A DNA stretch of 64,000 nucleotides, taken from contig NZ_JAHYCB010000010.1 of the NCBI RefSeq assembly GCF_019430945.1, forward strand, positions 123,784 to 187,783, in the 5' to 3' direction. The translations under genes were made by a program, and so were the position numbers. Below, one piece after another: positions 15,309-23,482 of this stretch. The stretch's first letter is position 1; each line of letters opens with the position of its first letter. The notes under the pieces were generated by a model, which was not told the origin of the DNA, did not search any database, and saw only the letters and a list, made by a program, of their open reading frames with translations. The stretch is from Neorhizobium populisoli. GTDB taxonomy: Bacteria > Pseudomonadota > Alphaproteobacteria > Rhizobiales > Rhizobiaceae.

Positions 15309-15923
15309 TCAGCGGTTGCGGGCGAGCGTGAAGAACCGGGCCTGTTCGGCGGCATTCGCCTTGAACTCGCCGGTGAAGGTCGTCGTCAGCGTATGCGAAC
15401 CCTGCTTCTGCACGCCGCGCATTTCCATGCACATATGCTCGGCTTCGATCATCACGGCGACGCCGCGCGGCTGCAGGGTCTCGTCGATCGCGCTGGCGAT
15501 CTGTGCCGTCAGATTTTCCTGCGTCTGCAGGCGACGGCCGAAGATCTCGACGACGCGGGCGATCTTGGAGAGACCAAGGACGCGGCCCTTCGGCAGATAG
15601 GCGACATGCGCCTTGCCGATGATCGGCAGCATGTGATGTTCGCAATGGGAGAAGAACGGGATATCGCGCACCAGGACGATATCGTCGTAACCGGACACTT
15701 CTTCGAATGTGCGGCCGAGAACTTCTTCCGGAGACTGCTCGTAACCGCCGAACAGTTCGCCGTAAGCGGCTGCAACGCGCTTCGGGGTATCGAGCAGGCC
15801 TTCGCGCGCCGGGTCGTCGCCGGCCCAACGGAGCAGAACGCGAACGGCGTCTTCTGCCTCTTGCTGGCTCGGGCGGGCCTGCGTTTCCTTCGAGGCCGGG
15901 AAGTTCTTCACAATGGCATCCAT
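15309..15923 (-). CDS. folE: GTP cyclohydrolase I FolE
   Basis: Converts GTP to 7,8-dihydroneopterin triphosphate, the entry to folate (and queuosine) synthesis. The 204-residue protein has the Zn ligands Cys and His in FFSHCEHHMLP and the third Cys in EAEHMCMEMRGV, with LGLSKIARVVEIFGRR and the C-terminal SHTLTTTFTGEF typical of the decameric enzyme. hisI follows after 13 bases. It is divergent from the IscU-like gene across a 300-base regulatory space. Confidence 0.97.
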   Translation of the reverse strand: MDAIVKNFPASKETQARPSQQEAEDAVRVLLRWAGDDPAREGLLDTPKRVAAAYGELFGGYEQSPEEVLGRTFEEVSGYDDIVLVRDIPFFSHCEHHMLPIIGKAHVAYLPKGRVLGLSKIARVVEIFGRRLQTQENLTAQIASAIDETLQPRGVAVMIEAEHMCMEMRGVQKQGSHTLTTTFTGEFKANAAEQARFFTLARNR

Positions 15924-16069
15924 CTATCGTCTCCCGATGCGGTTCAAGGCCGCATCCGACTGGCTTTACTCATGGACTGTCCGAAGCGCGACTATGATAT
16001 GGGCATAGGGGCGGCTGATTTTTGGGCAATCCGGGGCTATCTGACCCCTCAGGCGCGTTTTTACAAGAT

Positions 16070-16093
16070 ATCCTATTTCGAAATCGGTAGGAT
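16070..16093. promoter_or_regulatory. Nested palindrome in the folE / IscU-like divergent region
   Basis: ATCCTA (16070-16075) and TAGGAT (16088-16093) form an inverted repeat with a 12-base spacer. Inside is the perfect palindrome ATTTCGAAAT (16075-16084). The position, about 147 bases before folE and 131 before the scaffold gene, fits an operator. I do not recognise the regulator. Confidence 0.35.
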
Positions 16094-16223
16094 TTCGTGA
16101 AAACATCGTTTCTTGATGACCCTGCGCCGACATCACATATAATTGCCAGAACCCCTTTGTGATAGTCCGCGGGACGGGACACAGTGTTCAGATTCCGACC
16201 TCAAGGACTGCAAGCGAGCCTCC

Positions 16224-16667
16224 ATGGACGATATCTACAACAGCAAGATCCTCGAATTCGCCGGCAACATTACCCATGCGGGCGCGCTGCCGGATGCGGA
16301 TGCGAGTTCGGAAAAACATTCGAAACTCTGCGGTTCGAAAGTGCGCGTCTATCTCAAGATGGATGGGGATACCGTGAGTGACTTTTCCCATGAAGTACGC
16401 GCCTGTGCGCTCGGGCAGGCTTCTTCTTCAATCATGGCGCGGCATGTGATCGGCGCAACGTCCGCCGAATTGCGCAAGGCGCGTGAGGACATGCTCGCCA
16501 TGCTGAAAGAAGGCGGCGAGGGGCCGGAAGGCCGGTTTGAGGACATGCGGTATCTGAAGCCGGTCCAGGACTACAAGGCGCGGCATCCTTCGACCATGCT
16601 GACTTTTGATGCAGTGGTGGATGCGATCGATCAGATCGAGGCGAAGCAGTTGGTTGCTGCTGGGTGA
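16224..16667 (+). CDS. IscU/SufU-like iron-sulfur scaffold homologue
   Basis: A 147-residue relative of the NifU N-terminal/IscU scaffold that assembles Fe-S clusters. Two of the three canonical Cys positions remain (SKLCGSKVRVYL and VRACALGQASSSI). The third is replaced by Ser/Thr in the motif HPSTMLTFDAVVDAI. Full scaffold activity is therefore doubtful, though this variant is common in rhizobia outside the suf operon. The start MDDIYNSKIL at 16224 is chosen as the conserved N terminus; the frame upstream looks non-coding. yidD follows beyond a repeat element. Confidence 0.85.
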   Translation: MDDIYNSKILEFAGNITHAGALPDADASSEKHSKLCGSKVRVYLKMDGDTVSDFSHEVRACALGQASSSIMARHVIGATSAELRKAREDMLAMLKEGGEGPEGRFEDMRYLKPVQDYKARHPSTMLTFDAVVDAIDQIEAKQLVAAG

Positions 16668-16696
16668 TTGGTGGAGTGACGTTGGAGCTTGCGGCT

Positions 16697-16878
16697 ACCC
16701 CCCTCTGGCCTGCCGGCCATCTCCCCCACAAGGAGGGAGATTGGATGGGGCACGATCGTCCGTCCCTCTCTCGTGCTGATTCAACTCACTACAGTGATGC
16801 CAAACTTGGAGCGGTGCACTGGCCACGAGTCGATCTCCCCACCTGTGGGGGAGATGCCCGGCAGGGCAGAGGGGGGCG
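16697..16878. repeat. Inverted pair of RIME/REP-like palindromic repeats
   Basis: The left unit (16697-16755) and right unit (16830-16878) are inverted copies of the motif CCCTCTGCCCTGCCGG, then CATCTCCCCC, then a short palindrome. They flank about 75 bases of unrelated sequence. The units have diverged (CCTCTGGCCTGCCGGCC against CCTCTGCCCTGCCGGGC), so this insertion is older than the copy at 36.6-36.9 kb. It fills the gap between the scaffold gene and yidD. Confidence 0.75.
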
Positions 16879-16926
16879 GACACGGTATGACGGTAGATGG
16901 GAAGAGACCTCCTTGGAGCGCTCCTG

Positions 16927-17301
16927 ATGTGCGACGCTCGCGACTGTCAACACCCTAAGGAACGCCCGCTCCAAAACCACTCCCGCAACTGGTCCGGCCG
17001 ATTCGGCAAGACGCCTGACCGACTCATCGGCATGGGGCTGATCCGCCTCTACCAGTTGACACTTTCCGGCTTCATCGGCAATTCCTGCCGCCATATCCCG
17101 ACCTGTTCTGAATTTGGCTACGAGGCGGTCGCTCGTCACGGGCTCTGGCCAGGCGGCTGGATGACGCTGTTTCGCGTTTCGCGATGCGGGCCGGGTGGCA
17201 CCGGCGGGCTTGATCCAGTGCAGGAAAGACTTGAGGACCGCCAGCACTGGTGGACGCCATGGCGTTATTGGCGCGGTCACCGCAAAGAGACCGGCATATG
17301 A
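16927..17301 (+). CDS. yidD: Membrane protein insertion efficiency factor YidD
   Basis: A 124-residue member of the YidD family, thought to sit at the inner membrane and assist YidC-dependent insertion. The family signature GNSCRHIPTCSEFGYEA is complete, with the three Cys in place, followed by HGLWPGGWMTLFRVSRCGP. The N-terminal 35 residues are a hydrophilic extension. The start at 16927 is the first Met with a plausible site (GGAG upstream). Its TGA overlaps the ATG of the next gene by two bases (ATGA), indicating translational coupling. Confidence 0.9.
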   Translation: MCDARDCQHPKERPLQNHSRNWSGRFGKTPDRLIGMGLIRLYQLTLSGFIGNSCRHIPTCSEFGYEAVARHGLWPGGWMTLFRVSRCGPGGTGGLDPVQERLEDRQHWWTPWRYWRGHRKETGI

Positions 17302-17819
17302 TCTATGTAGCATTGCTCTACAGCATCGTTCTCGGCGGCGGCAAACGGGTCGTCATGAGCGAACTCCGCGAGATGGCGGAAGGGCTCGGCTATCAAAACT
17401 GCTGGACACTGGTCTCTACCGGCAATCTGGTGTTCGAGGCGGACGAGTCGCCGATTGGCGATATCGAAAGCAGGCTTGAGACGGCCTTCAAGCAGCGTTT
17501 CGGCAAACATGTCGATATTCTCGTACGTTCTGGCCCCGACTGGCTGAAACTTTCCGCCAGCAATCCCTTTCCCGGCCGCGAGGGTTCGGAGATCGGCGTG
17601 CGGGTCATGCGCGAGCCGCTGGCGGAAAGCGTCATCGGCCTTCTCGAAAAGCACCGCACCGATGAGAAGATCGCCATCATCAACGGCGATCTCTGGGTCG
17701 ATTTTGGCGGGCAGGCGAGCGAGACGCGGCTTCTCTCGGCGCTGACGACGAAGAAGCTCGGCATCGGCACGATGCGCAATGCCAATACCGTTATCCGGCT
17801 CGCCGAAATGATTAGCTGA
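17298..17819 (+). CDS. DUF1697 family protein
   Basis: A 173-residue protein of the DUF1697 family. It is recognised by the N-terminal strand-helix MIYVALLYSIVLGGGKRVVM, the motif LVSTGNLVFEADE and the C-terminal TTKKLGIGTMRNANTVIRLAEM. No enzymatic role is established. It overlaps yidD by the ATGA junction, so it is probably translated with it. A small hairpin followed by five T's lies 38 bases after the stop. The second residue block YSIVLGGGKRV replaces the usual RGINVGGKN, a variation within the family. Confidence 0.85.
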   Translation: MIYVALLYSIVLGGGKRVVMSELREMAEGLGYQNCWTLVSTGNLVFEADESPIGDIESRLETAFKQRFGKHVDILVRSGPDWLKLSASNPFPGREGSEIGVRVMREPLAESVIGLLEKHRTDEKIAIINGDLWVDFGGQASETRLLSALTTKKLGIGTMRNANTVIRLAEMIS

Positions 17820-17856
17820 ACGGCCGCTTGCCTTTACTAAAACACGAAAAACCGCT

Positions 17857-17887
17857 ATCAGCCGCACCGCGTAGCGGGCTGATTTTT
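17857..17887 (+). terminator. Terminator after the yidD-DUF1697 pair
   Basis: Stem ATCAGCC/GGCTGAT around a 13-base loop, followed by TTTTT. It separates the pair from thrS. Confidence 0.6.
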
Positions 17888-17957
17888 CGCCCGAGGCGTT
17901 CCCATATTTATTCCAACACCACCCGCATTCGTTGGCGGGACTGGACAGGAGAAAGAC

Positions 17958-19967
17958 ATGTCCCAATCCGTTTCCCTTACTTTTCCCGATGGCTCCGTCC
18001 GTGTTTACGACGCCGGCACGACCGGCCGTGACGTCGCGGAAGGCATTTCTAAGTCGCTTGCCAAGAAGGCTGTCGCAGTGTCGATCAACGGCACCGTGCA
18101 GGACCTCACCGACCCGGTGACTGACGGCACGATCGCGATCATCACCCGCACCGACCCGCAGGCGCTGGAGCTGATCCGGCACGACGCCGCCCACGTGATG
18201 GCAGAAGCCGTGCAGGAGCTGTGGCCCGGTACGCAGGTCACGATCGGCCCGGTGATCGAGAACGGATTCTATTACGACTTTGCGCGCGAGACTCCTTTCA
18301 CGCCGGAAGATCTGCCAAAGATCGAGGCGAAGATGAAGGAGATCATCGGTCGCAACAAGCCGTTCACCAAGCAGGTCTGGTCGCGCGACAAGGCCAAGGA
18401 AGTGTTTGCTGCGAAGGGCGAGGACTACAAGGTCGAGCTCATCGATGCGATCCCGGCGGATCAGGACCTGAAGATCTATTATCAGGGCGACTGGTTCGAT
18501 CTTTGCCGCGGCCCGCATATGGCCTCCACTGGCCAGATCGGCACGGCCTTCAAGCTGATGAAAGTTGCCGGCGCCTATTGGCGTGGCGATTCGAACAACG
18601 CGATGCTGACCCGCATTTACGCGACGGCCTGGGCGAGCCAAGAAGAGCTCGACCAGTACCTGCACGTTCTGGCCGAGGCGGAGAAGCGCGACCATCGCAA
18701 GCTCGGCCGCGAAATGGATCTGTTCCATTTCCAGGAAGAAGGCCCGGGCGTCGTATTCTGGCATGGCAAGGGCTGGCGCATGTTCCAGTCGCTGGTCTCC
18801 TACATGCGTCGCCGGCTGGCCGGCACCTATGAGGAAGTCAACGCGCCGCAGGTTCTAGATGCCTCGCTCTGGGAGACTTCCGGCCACTGGGGCTGGTACC
18901 AGGAGAACATGTTCGCGGTGAAATCCGCTTATGCCTTCACGCATCCGAAGGACGAGGAAGCGGACAACCGCGTCTTCGCGCTGAAGCCGATGAACTGCCC
19001 GGGTCACGTGCAGATTTTCAAGCACGGCCTGAAGTCCTATCGCGAACTGCCGATCCGTCTCGCAGAGTTCGGCTTGGTGCATCGTTACGAGGCTTCCGGC
19101 GCGCTTCACGGCCTGATGCGCGTACGCGGCTTCACGCAGGACGATGCGCATGTGTTCTGCACCGACGACCAGATGGCGGCCGAGTGCCTGCGCATCAACG
19201 ACCTGATCCTGTCGGTCTATGAGGATTTCGGGTTCAAGGAAGTCGTCGTGAAGCTTTCCACCCGTCCGGAAAAGCGCGTCGGCACCGATGCGCTCTGGGA
19301 TCGTGCCGAATCCGTCATGCTGGACGTCCTGAAGACGATCGAGGCGCAGTCCGGCGGACGCATCAAGACCGGCATTCTGCCGGGCGAGGGCGCGTTCTAC
19401 GGTCCGAAGTTCGAATATACGCTGAAGGACGCGATCGGTCGCGAATGGCAGTGTGGCACCACGCAGGTCGACTTCAACCTGCCGGAGCGGTTCGGCGCGT
19501 TCTATATCGACCAAAACTCGGAAAAGACTCAGCCGGTGATGATCCATCGCGCCATCTGCGGCTCGATGGAACGTTTCCTCGGCATCCTGATCGAGAACTT
19601 CGCGGGCCATATGCCGCTGTGGATCGCCCCGACCCAGGTCGTCGTTGCGACGATCACCTCGGATGCGGACGATTACGGCCGTGAGGTTGCGGAAGCGCTT
19701 CGCGATGCGGGCATGGTCGTCGAGACCGATTTCCGCAACGAGAAGATCAACTACAAGGTCCGCGAGCACTCGGTCACCAAGGTGCCGGTCATCATCGTCT
19801 GCGGCAAGAAGGAAGCGGAAGAGCGTTCGGTCAATATCCGCCGCCTCGGCTCCCAGGCACAGACCTCAATGACGCTGGACGAGGCGATCGCCTCGCTCTC
19901 GCATGAGGCGACGCCGCCGGATGTGCTGCGCAAGCAGGAAGCCAAGAAGGCCGCCAAGGCTGCCTGA
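17958..19967 (+). CDS. thrS: Threonyl-tRNA synthetase
   Basis: Charges tRNA-Thr and edits mischarged serine. The full-length 669 residues contain an N-terminal TGS domain (about 1-65), the editing domain with HxxxH (RHDAAHVMAEA), the class II catalytic core with the Zn-binding Cys in KPMNCPGHVQIF, motif 2 around GLVHRYEASGALHG, motif 3 (MIHRAICGSMERF), and the anticodon-binding domain (about 565-655). ACAGGAGA precedes the ATG at 17958. A strong terminator follows. I see no T-box or threonine attenuator in the 138-base leader. Confidence 0.98.
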   Translation: MSQSVSLTFPDGSVRVYDAGTTGRDVAEGISKSLAKKAVAVSINGTVQDLTDPVTDGTIAIITRTDPQALELIRHDAAHVMAEAVQELWPGTQVTIGPVIENGFYYDFARETPFTPEDLPKIEAKMKEIIGRNKPFTKQVWSRDKAKEVFAAKGEDYKVELIDAIPADQDLKIYYQGDWFDLCRGPHMASTGQIGTAFKLMKVAGAYWRGDSNNAMLTRIYATAWASQEELDQYLHVLAEAEKRDHRKLGREMDLFHFQEEGPGVVFWHGKGWRMFQSLVSYMRRRLAGTYEEVNAPQVLDASLWETSGHWGWYQENMFAVKSAYAFTHPKDEEADNRVFALKPMNCPGHVQIFKHGLKSYRELPIRLAEFGLVHRYEASGALHGLMRVRGFTQDDAHVFCTDDQMAAECLRINDLILSVYEDFGFKEVVVKLSTRPEKRVGTDALWDRAESVMLDVLKTIEAQSGGRIKTGILPGEGAFYGPKFEYTLKDAIGREWQCGTTQVDFNLPERFGAFYIDQNSEKTQPVMIHRAICGSMERFLGILIENFAGHMPLWIAPTQVVVATITSDADDYGREVAEALRDAGMVVETDFRNEKINYKVREHSVTKVPVIIVCGKKEAEERSVNIRRLGSQAQTSMTLDEAIASLSHEATPPDVLRKQEAKKAAKAA

Positions 19968-19976
19968 TTTTAAGAG

Positions 19977-20007
19977 ACGGCGTCCGGAGTGATCCGGGCG
20001 CCGTTTT
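19977..20007 (+). terminator. Terminator of thrS
   Basis: An 11-bp stem ACGGCGTCCGG/CCGGGCGCCGT with loop AGTGAT, followed by TTTC. It begins 10 bases after the thrS stop. It covers a GTG that could otherwise be read as the next gene's start, so that start is rejected. Confidence 0.85.
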
Positions 20008-20015
20008 CGGCTGTC

Positions 20016-20918
20016 ATGTCGACGCAACAATTCGGTGACAATGTCATCGCGCGGTCATATTCCGCGGAGACAGCCTTGCGATTTGATCAGCTTTCCTATG
20101 CCAGTGAACGGGACCCGCGCATCAAGCGCTGGCTCATCCGTTCAATAGAGGGCCTTTCGGGTCGCGACCGTTATGCGCGGCTCTACGATATCTGGCGGAC
20201 GGATATCATCGGCAAGAGCGACCGGGTGTTCGGCAAGATGCTGGACCTCATCGACGTCCGTCTCAATATCGTCGGAGACTGGCCGCCGCCGGGCCTTGGC
20301 GATGCGCCGCTGGTCATCGTTGCAAATCACCCCTTCGGCATTGGTGACGGCATTGCTGTTCTGGCAATCGCCGAGCAGCTTGGTCGGCCCTTCCGCGTTC
20401 TCATCCATAGCGAATTGCTCAAGGTGCCGGAAATGGAGCCTTATTCGCTGCCGGTGTCCTTCGAGGAGACCAAGGAGGCGGTGGCGCTCAATCTGAAGAC
20501 TCGTCACGAGGCGGTGAGGCTTCTGAAGGAAGGCACGACGATCATCATCTTTCCGGGTGGCGGAGTGGCGACAGCTAAAAAGGGTTTCGGCCGCGCCGAA
20601 GACCTGCCCTGGAAGATTTTTCCGGCAAAGCTCGTGCATGCCGCCCGCGCCAATGTTGTGCCGATCTATTTCGAAGGGCAGAACGGTCCGCTTTTTCATA
20701 TCGTCAGCCGGATTTCGCTGACGCTGCGCCTGTCGCTTCTGATCCGCGAATTCAAGCGGCTTTCCGGCTCGACGATCCGCGCCCATGTCGGCACGATGAT
20801 GACCTGGGATGAGATGTCCGCGATCACCGATCGTAAGGACTTGCTCGTCACGCTCTATGACGCGGTTTTTCGCATGCGGCGGGAGCAGGTGAAAGAGCGC
20901 CAGAGACGTAGGGCTTAA
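20016..20918 (+). CDS. Lysophospholipid acyltransferase family protein
   Basis: A 300-residue PlsC-type acyltransferase, acting on lyso-lipids at the membrane surface. Block I is degenerate but recognisable (VIVANHPFGIGDGIAV, H-x5-D rather than H-x4-D). Block III reads IIIFPGGGVATAKKGFG, and a Pro block VVPIYFEGQNGP follows. This pattern resembles the OlsA/hemolysin-like acyltransferases that can take part in ornithine-lipid or lysophospholipid metabolism, but no OlsB neighbour is present. ATG 20016 is chosen because the alternative GTG lies inside the thrS terminator. It ends 14 bases from a convergent gene. Confidence 0.8.
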   Translation: MSTQQFGDNVIARSYSAETALRFDQLSYASERDPRIKRWLIRSIEGLSGRDRYARLYDIWRTDIIGKSDRVFGKMLDLIDVRLNIVGDWPPPGLGDAPLVIVANHPFGIGDGIAVLAIAEQLGRPFRVLIHSELLKVPEMEPYSLPVSFEETKEAVALNLKTRHEAVRLLKEGTTIIIFPGGGVATAKKGFGRAEDLPWKIFPAKLVHAARANVVPIYFEGQNGPLFHIVSRISLTLRLSLLIREFKRLSGSTIRAHVGTMMTWDEMSAITDRKDLLVTLYDAVFRMRREQVKERQRRRA

Positions 20919-20932
20919 ATGAGATATCGCGC

Positions 20933-21919
20933 CTAGTTGCGATCGGTCGCAGTGGTATTGGCGACCTGGGCCGGATTGCGCAGCAGCACTTCGACCTCGG
21001 TATTGCGGCCTGCCTTCACGGTGAAGGAGCGCTGGTAGATCTTGTTCTTGTTCCGGGCGACGGCGAGATATTCGCCTTCCGACAGGACCATGGTCGAAAA
21101 CGCGCTGACGCTTTCGTTGACGATGTCGCCTGCAGCCGTCAGCACCGACCAGGCCGTATCGGCGATCGCTTCGCCGCCGGGCTGCGAGACGAGCTTCAGC
21201 GTGATCTGGGCGGCGCGGTGCTGCATCACCACCTGGGTGAGCTTGCCGGATTCGACCTGGATATCGGCGCGAACAACGGCGTTGATGTCGCCATATTCCG
21301 AGACGACGTGATAGGTGCCGGCATTCAGCCGCACGATCGTACTGGGCTTGACATCGGCCATGACCAGCGCGCGGTCGCCATGGTCGCGTACTTCCGAGGA
21401 GTAGATCGAGAAGCTGAGCTGAGCGGGCGGAATTCGCTGGTCGGTACCGGAGACGGCGTTCAGCACGAAGCCGCCGGCATCGAGCACCAGCGTCTGTTTG
21501 GTAACGCTGCCAGTTTCAGGGACGGTGAGTTTCTTGGTGACGCCGGCGCGGCCGAAGGCGCAGTTGACGAAATAGTCACCCGGGGCAAGCTGGAAGGCGG
21601 CCGATCCGCCCTCGGAACTGGCGACCAGCGGCAGTTTGCCGTCTTCGCCCGCCAACGGGCTGAACACCCGCCAGACGAGGCCTTCCTGCATGACGTCGCC
21701 ATCCTTGGTCAGCTTGGCGTCGAAGGAGACGTCCCTAGCGATGATGCCGGGCGGTCCGCCGGGAAGCGCCGAGAAGGCATTGAGCTTCGGCATCTTCGCG
21801 GTACTGTCCAGCTGCTTGAAGTTCTTGAACGCGTCCTCTTGAGCCGAAGCCGCGAATGCACAGCCGAGCATGATGGCTCCGGCGAAGATCCAGCGGACAG
21901 CGGAGGAAGAACCTGACAT
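20933..21919 (-). CDS. Exported beta-rich protein, unknown function
   Basis: A 328-residue secreted protein with a clear signal peptide (VRWIFAGAIMLGCAFAASAQ). The mature part reads as several carboxypeptidase-regulatory or Ig-like beta modules: LAPGDYFVNCAFGRAG, LNAGTYHVVSEYGDIN and LSEGEYLAVARNKNK are three similar x-G-x-Y repeats about 100 residues apart. No enzyme motif is visible. It is probably periplasmic. It is divergent from the nitroreductase. Rhizobial genomes contain similar uncharacterised proteins. Confidence 0.75.
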   Translation of the reverse strand: MSGSSSAVRWIFAGAIMLGCAFAASAQEDAFKNFKQLDSTAKMPKLNAFSALPGGPPGIIARDVSFDAKLTKDGDVMQEGLVWRVFSPLAGEDGKLPLVASSEGGSAAFQLAPGDYFVNCAFGRAGVTKKLTVPETGSVTKQTLVLDAGGFVLNAVSGTDQRIPPAQLSFSIYSSEVRDHGDRALVMADVKPSTIVRLNAGTYHVVSEYGDINAVVRADIQVESGKLTQVVMQHRAAQITLKLVSQPGGEAIADTAWSVLTAAGDIVNESVSAFSTMVLSEGEYLAVARNKNKIYQRSFTVKAGRNTEVEVLLRNPAQVANTTATDRN

Positions 21920-22028
21920 CTGTTGTGTACCGGTTGACTCTTGTTTTCTGAAAGGTCACTTGAAGACCAACGGCAAGGCAATTTCAAGACCTCCCCAACG
22001 CATCCAGCTCCGATTGAAAGATTTGATC

Positions 22029-22610
22029 ATGCAAAATGACGTTAAGCTCATCGATTTCCTGCGCGACAGGCATTCCACCCCGGTTGCCCAGATGAAGGAA
22101 CCGGGACCGTCGCAGGAAGAGCTGGACGCGATTCTCACCTTTGCGACGCGCGTTCCGGACCATGGCAAGATCGCCCCGTGGCGCCTGACCGTCTATCGCG
22201 GCGACGTGCGCAAGACGCTTGGGGAGCAGTTTCTGGCGATCGCGTCGAAAAAGGCGCCTGATATGACCGACCCGGCGAAGGAAGCCGAGCTTATCCGCTT
22301 CAGTCGCGCGCCGCTCGTCGTCGGCGTCATCAGCACGGCCGCTCCGCATGCCAAAATCCCGGAATGGGAACAGGTGCTGTCAGCCGGCGCGGTCTGCCTC
22401 AACATGGTCATGGCGGCGAGCGCCCATGGTTTCGTCGCCAACTGGCGTACCGAATGGGTTGCCTATGACGACGAGGCGCTGGCGCTGCTCGGCGTCAAGG
22501 AAGGCGAGAAGGTCGCGGGCTTCATCCATATCGGTTCGAGCGATTTCCCGACGCCGGATCGCCCGCGGCCGGAGCTTTGGCAGATCGTCAGCTATATCGG
22601 CGAGAACTGA
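22029..22610 (+). CDS. Nitroreductase family flavoprotein (YdjA-like)
   Basis: A 193-residue FMN-dependent oxidoreductase of the small YdjA type. Marks are FLRDRHSTPVAQMKEPGPS at the N terminus (FMN phosphate-binding Arg and Ser), FATRVPDHGKIAPWRLTVYRG, and the late WRTEWVAYD and GFIHIGSS segments. ATG 22029 matches the family N terminus. A flavin reductase-like gene follows after only 6 bases, so the two are likely co-transcribed and could share reduced flavin. The physiological electron acceptor is unknown. Confidence 0.88.
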   Translation: MQNDVKLIDFLRDRHSTPVAQMKEPGPSQEELDAILTFATRVPDHGKIAPWRLTVYRGDVRKTLGEQFLAIASKKAPDMTDPAKEAELIRFSRAPLVVGVISTAAPHAKIPEWEQVLSAGAVCLNMVMAASAHGFVANWRTEWVAYDDEALALLGVKEGEKVAGFIHIGSSDFPTPDRPRPELWQIVSYIGEN

Positions 22611-22616
22611 TCGCCG

Positions 22617-23231
22617 ATGTTCTACACCACCGACACCAACCAGCATGGGCTGAAGCACGATCCGTTCAAGGCGATCGTAGCACCTCGTCCGATCGGCTGG
22701 ATCGGCACGAAGGGCAGGGACGGTTCGTTGAACCTCTCCCCCTATTCGTTCTTCAACATCATTTCCGACAAGCCGAAAATGGTGATGTTCTCCTCCGCAG
22801 GCCGCAAGCACAGCCTGCGGAATGCCGAGGAAACCGGTGTCTTCACGGCAAGCCTTGCAAGCCGGCATCTGTCCGAACATGTCAACGCGTCGTCGGCGCC
22901 GGTCGATTACGGCGTCAGCGAGTTCGAGATTGCCGGCCTGACCGCAAAGATGGCTGAGCTGATCGATGCGCCGTATGTGGCAGAAGCTCATACCGTGCTG
23001 GAATGCCGGGTGACGGATGTCGTCAATCCGAAAGATTTGGACGGCGCTGCTTCCGAATCCTTCATGGTCATCGGCCAGGTTATCGGCATCCATATCAGCG
23101 AAGAGATCCTTCGTGACGGCCGGATCGACATGGGCCTCGCACGGCCGATCGCCCGCATGGGGTATCGAGACTACGCCGATGGTGGCTCGGATGTTTTCGA
23201 GATGACGCGGCCACCAGGCGCCGGCGGCTGA
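22617..23231 (+). CDS. Flavin reductase-like FMN-binding protein
   Basis: A 204-residue member of the flavin reductase/FMN-binding split barrel family (DIM6/NTAB). The typical N-terminal loop AIVAPRPIGWIGT and NLSPYSFFNIISDKP are present, as is FSSAGRKHSLRNAEETGVF. It probably reduces or carries FMN. It lies 6 bases behind the YdjA-like nitroreductase, which suggests a small flavin-redox operon. The natural partner could equally be an unlinked monooxygenase. Confidence 0.87.
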   Translation: MFYTTDTNQHGLKHDPFKAIVAPRPIGWIGTKGRDGSLNLSPYSFFNIISDKPKMVMFSSAGRKHSLRNAEETGVFTASLASRHLSEHVNASSAPVDYGVSEFEIAGLTAKMAELIDAPYVAEAHTVLECRVTDVVNPKDLDGAASESFMVIGQVIGIHISEEILRDGRIDMGLARPIARMGYRDYADGGSDVFEMTRPPGAGG

Positions 23232-23482
23232 GGTTCTTCAACATATCCGTGATTCCCGTTCGCCGCATGTTGTGCCGGCGAACGTGTTTTGGGAAATGCC
23301 TGTTGATGCGACTCGGTGGCAGGCAACCGACATGCTCCGGTAAAGACTGTCATCTGGAAGCGCATAGCCGGCTCAAAATGCGCCGGCTTTCACGATTTCA
23401 AACACTTCGCCCCCGTTAAGAAACGTGGTGAACCAATCTTAAACTTTTTCGACTTAGCCTGATCTCAGCCAGTCATAAAGCA

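Noticed and set aside
19989..20015. GTG start for the acyltransferase
   Set aside because: It lies inside the thrS terminator hairpin, so the ATG at 20016 is used.
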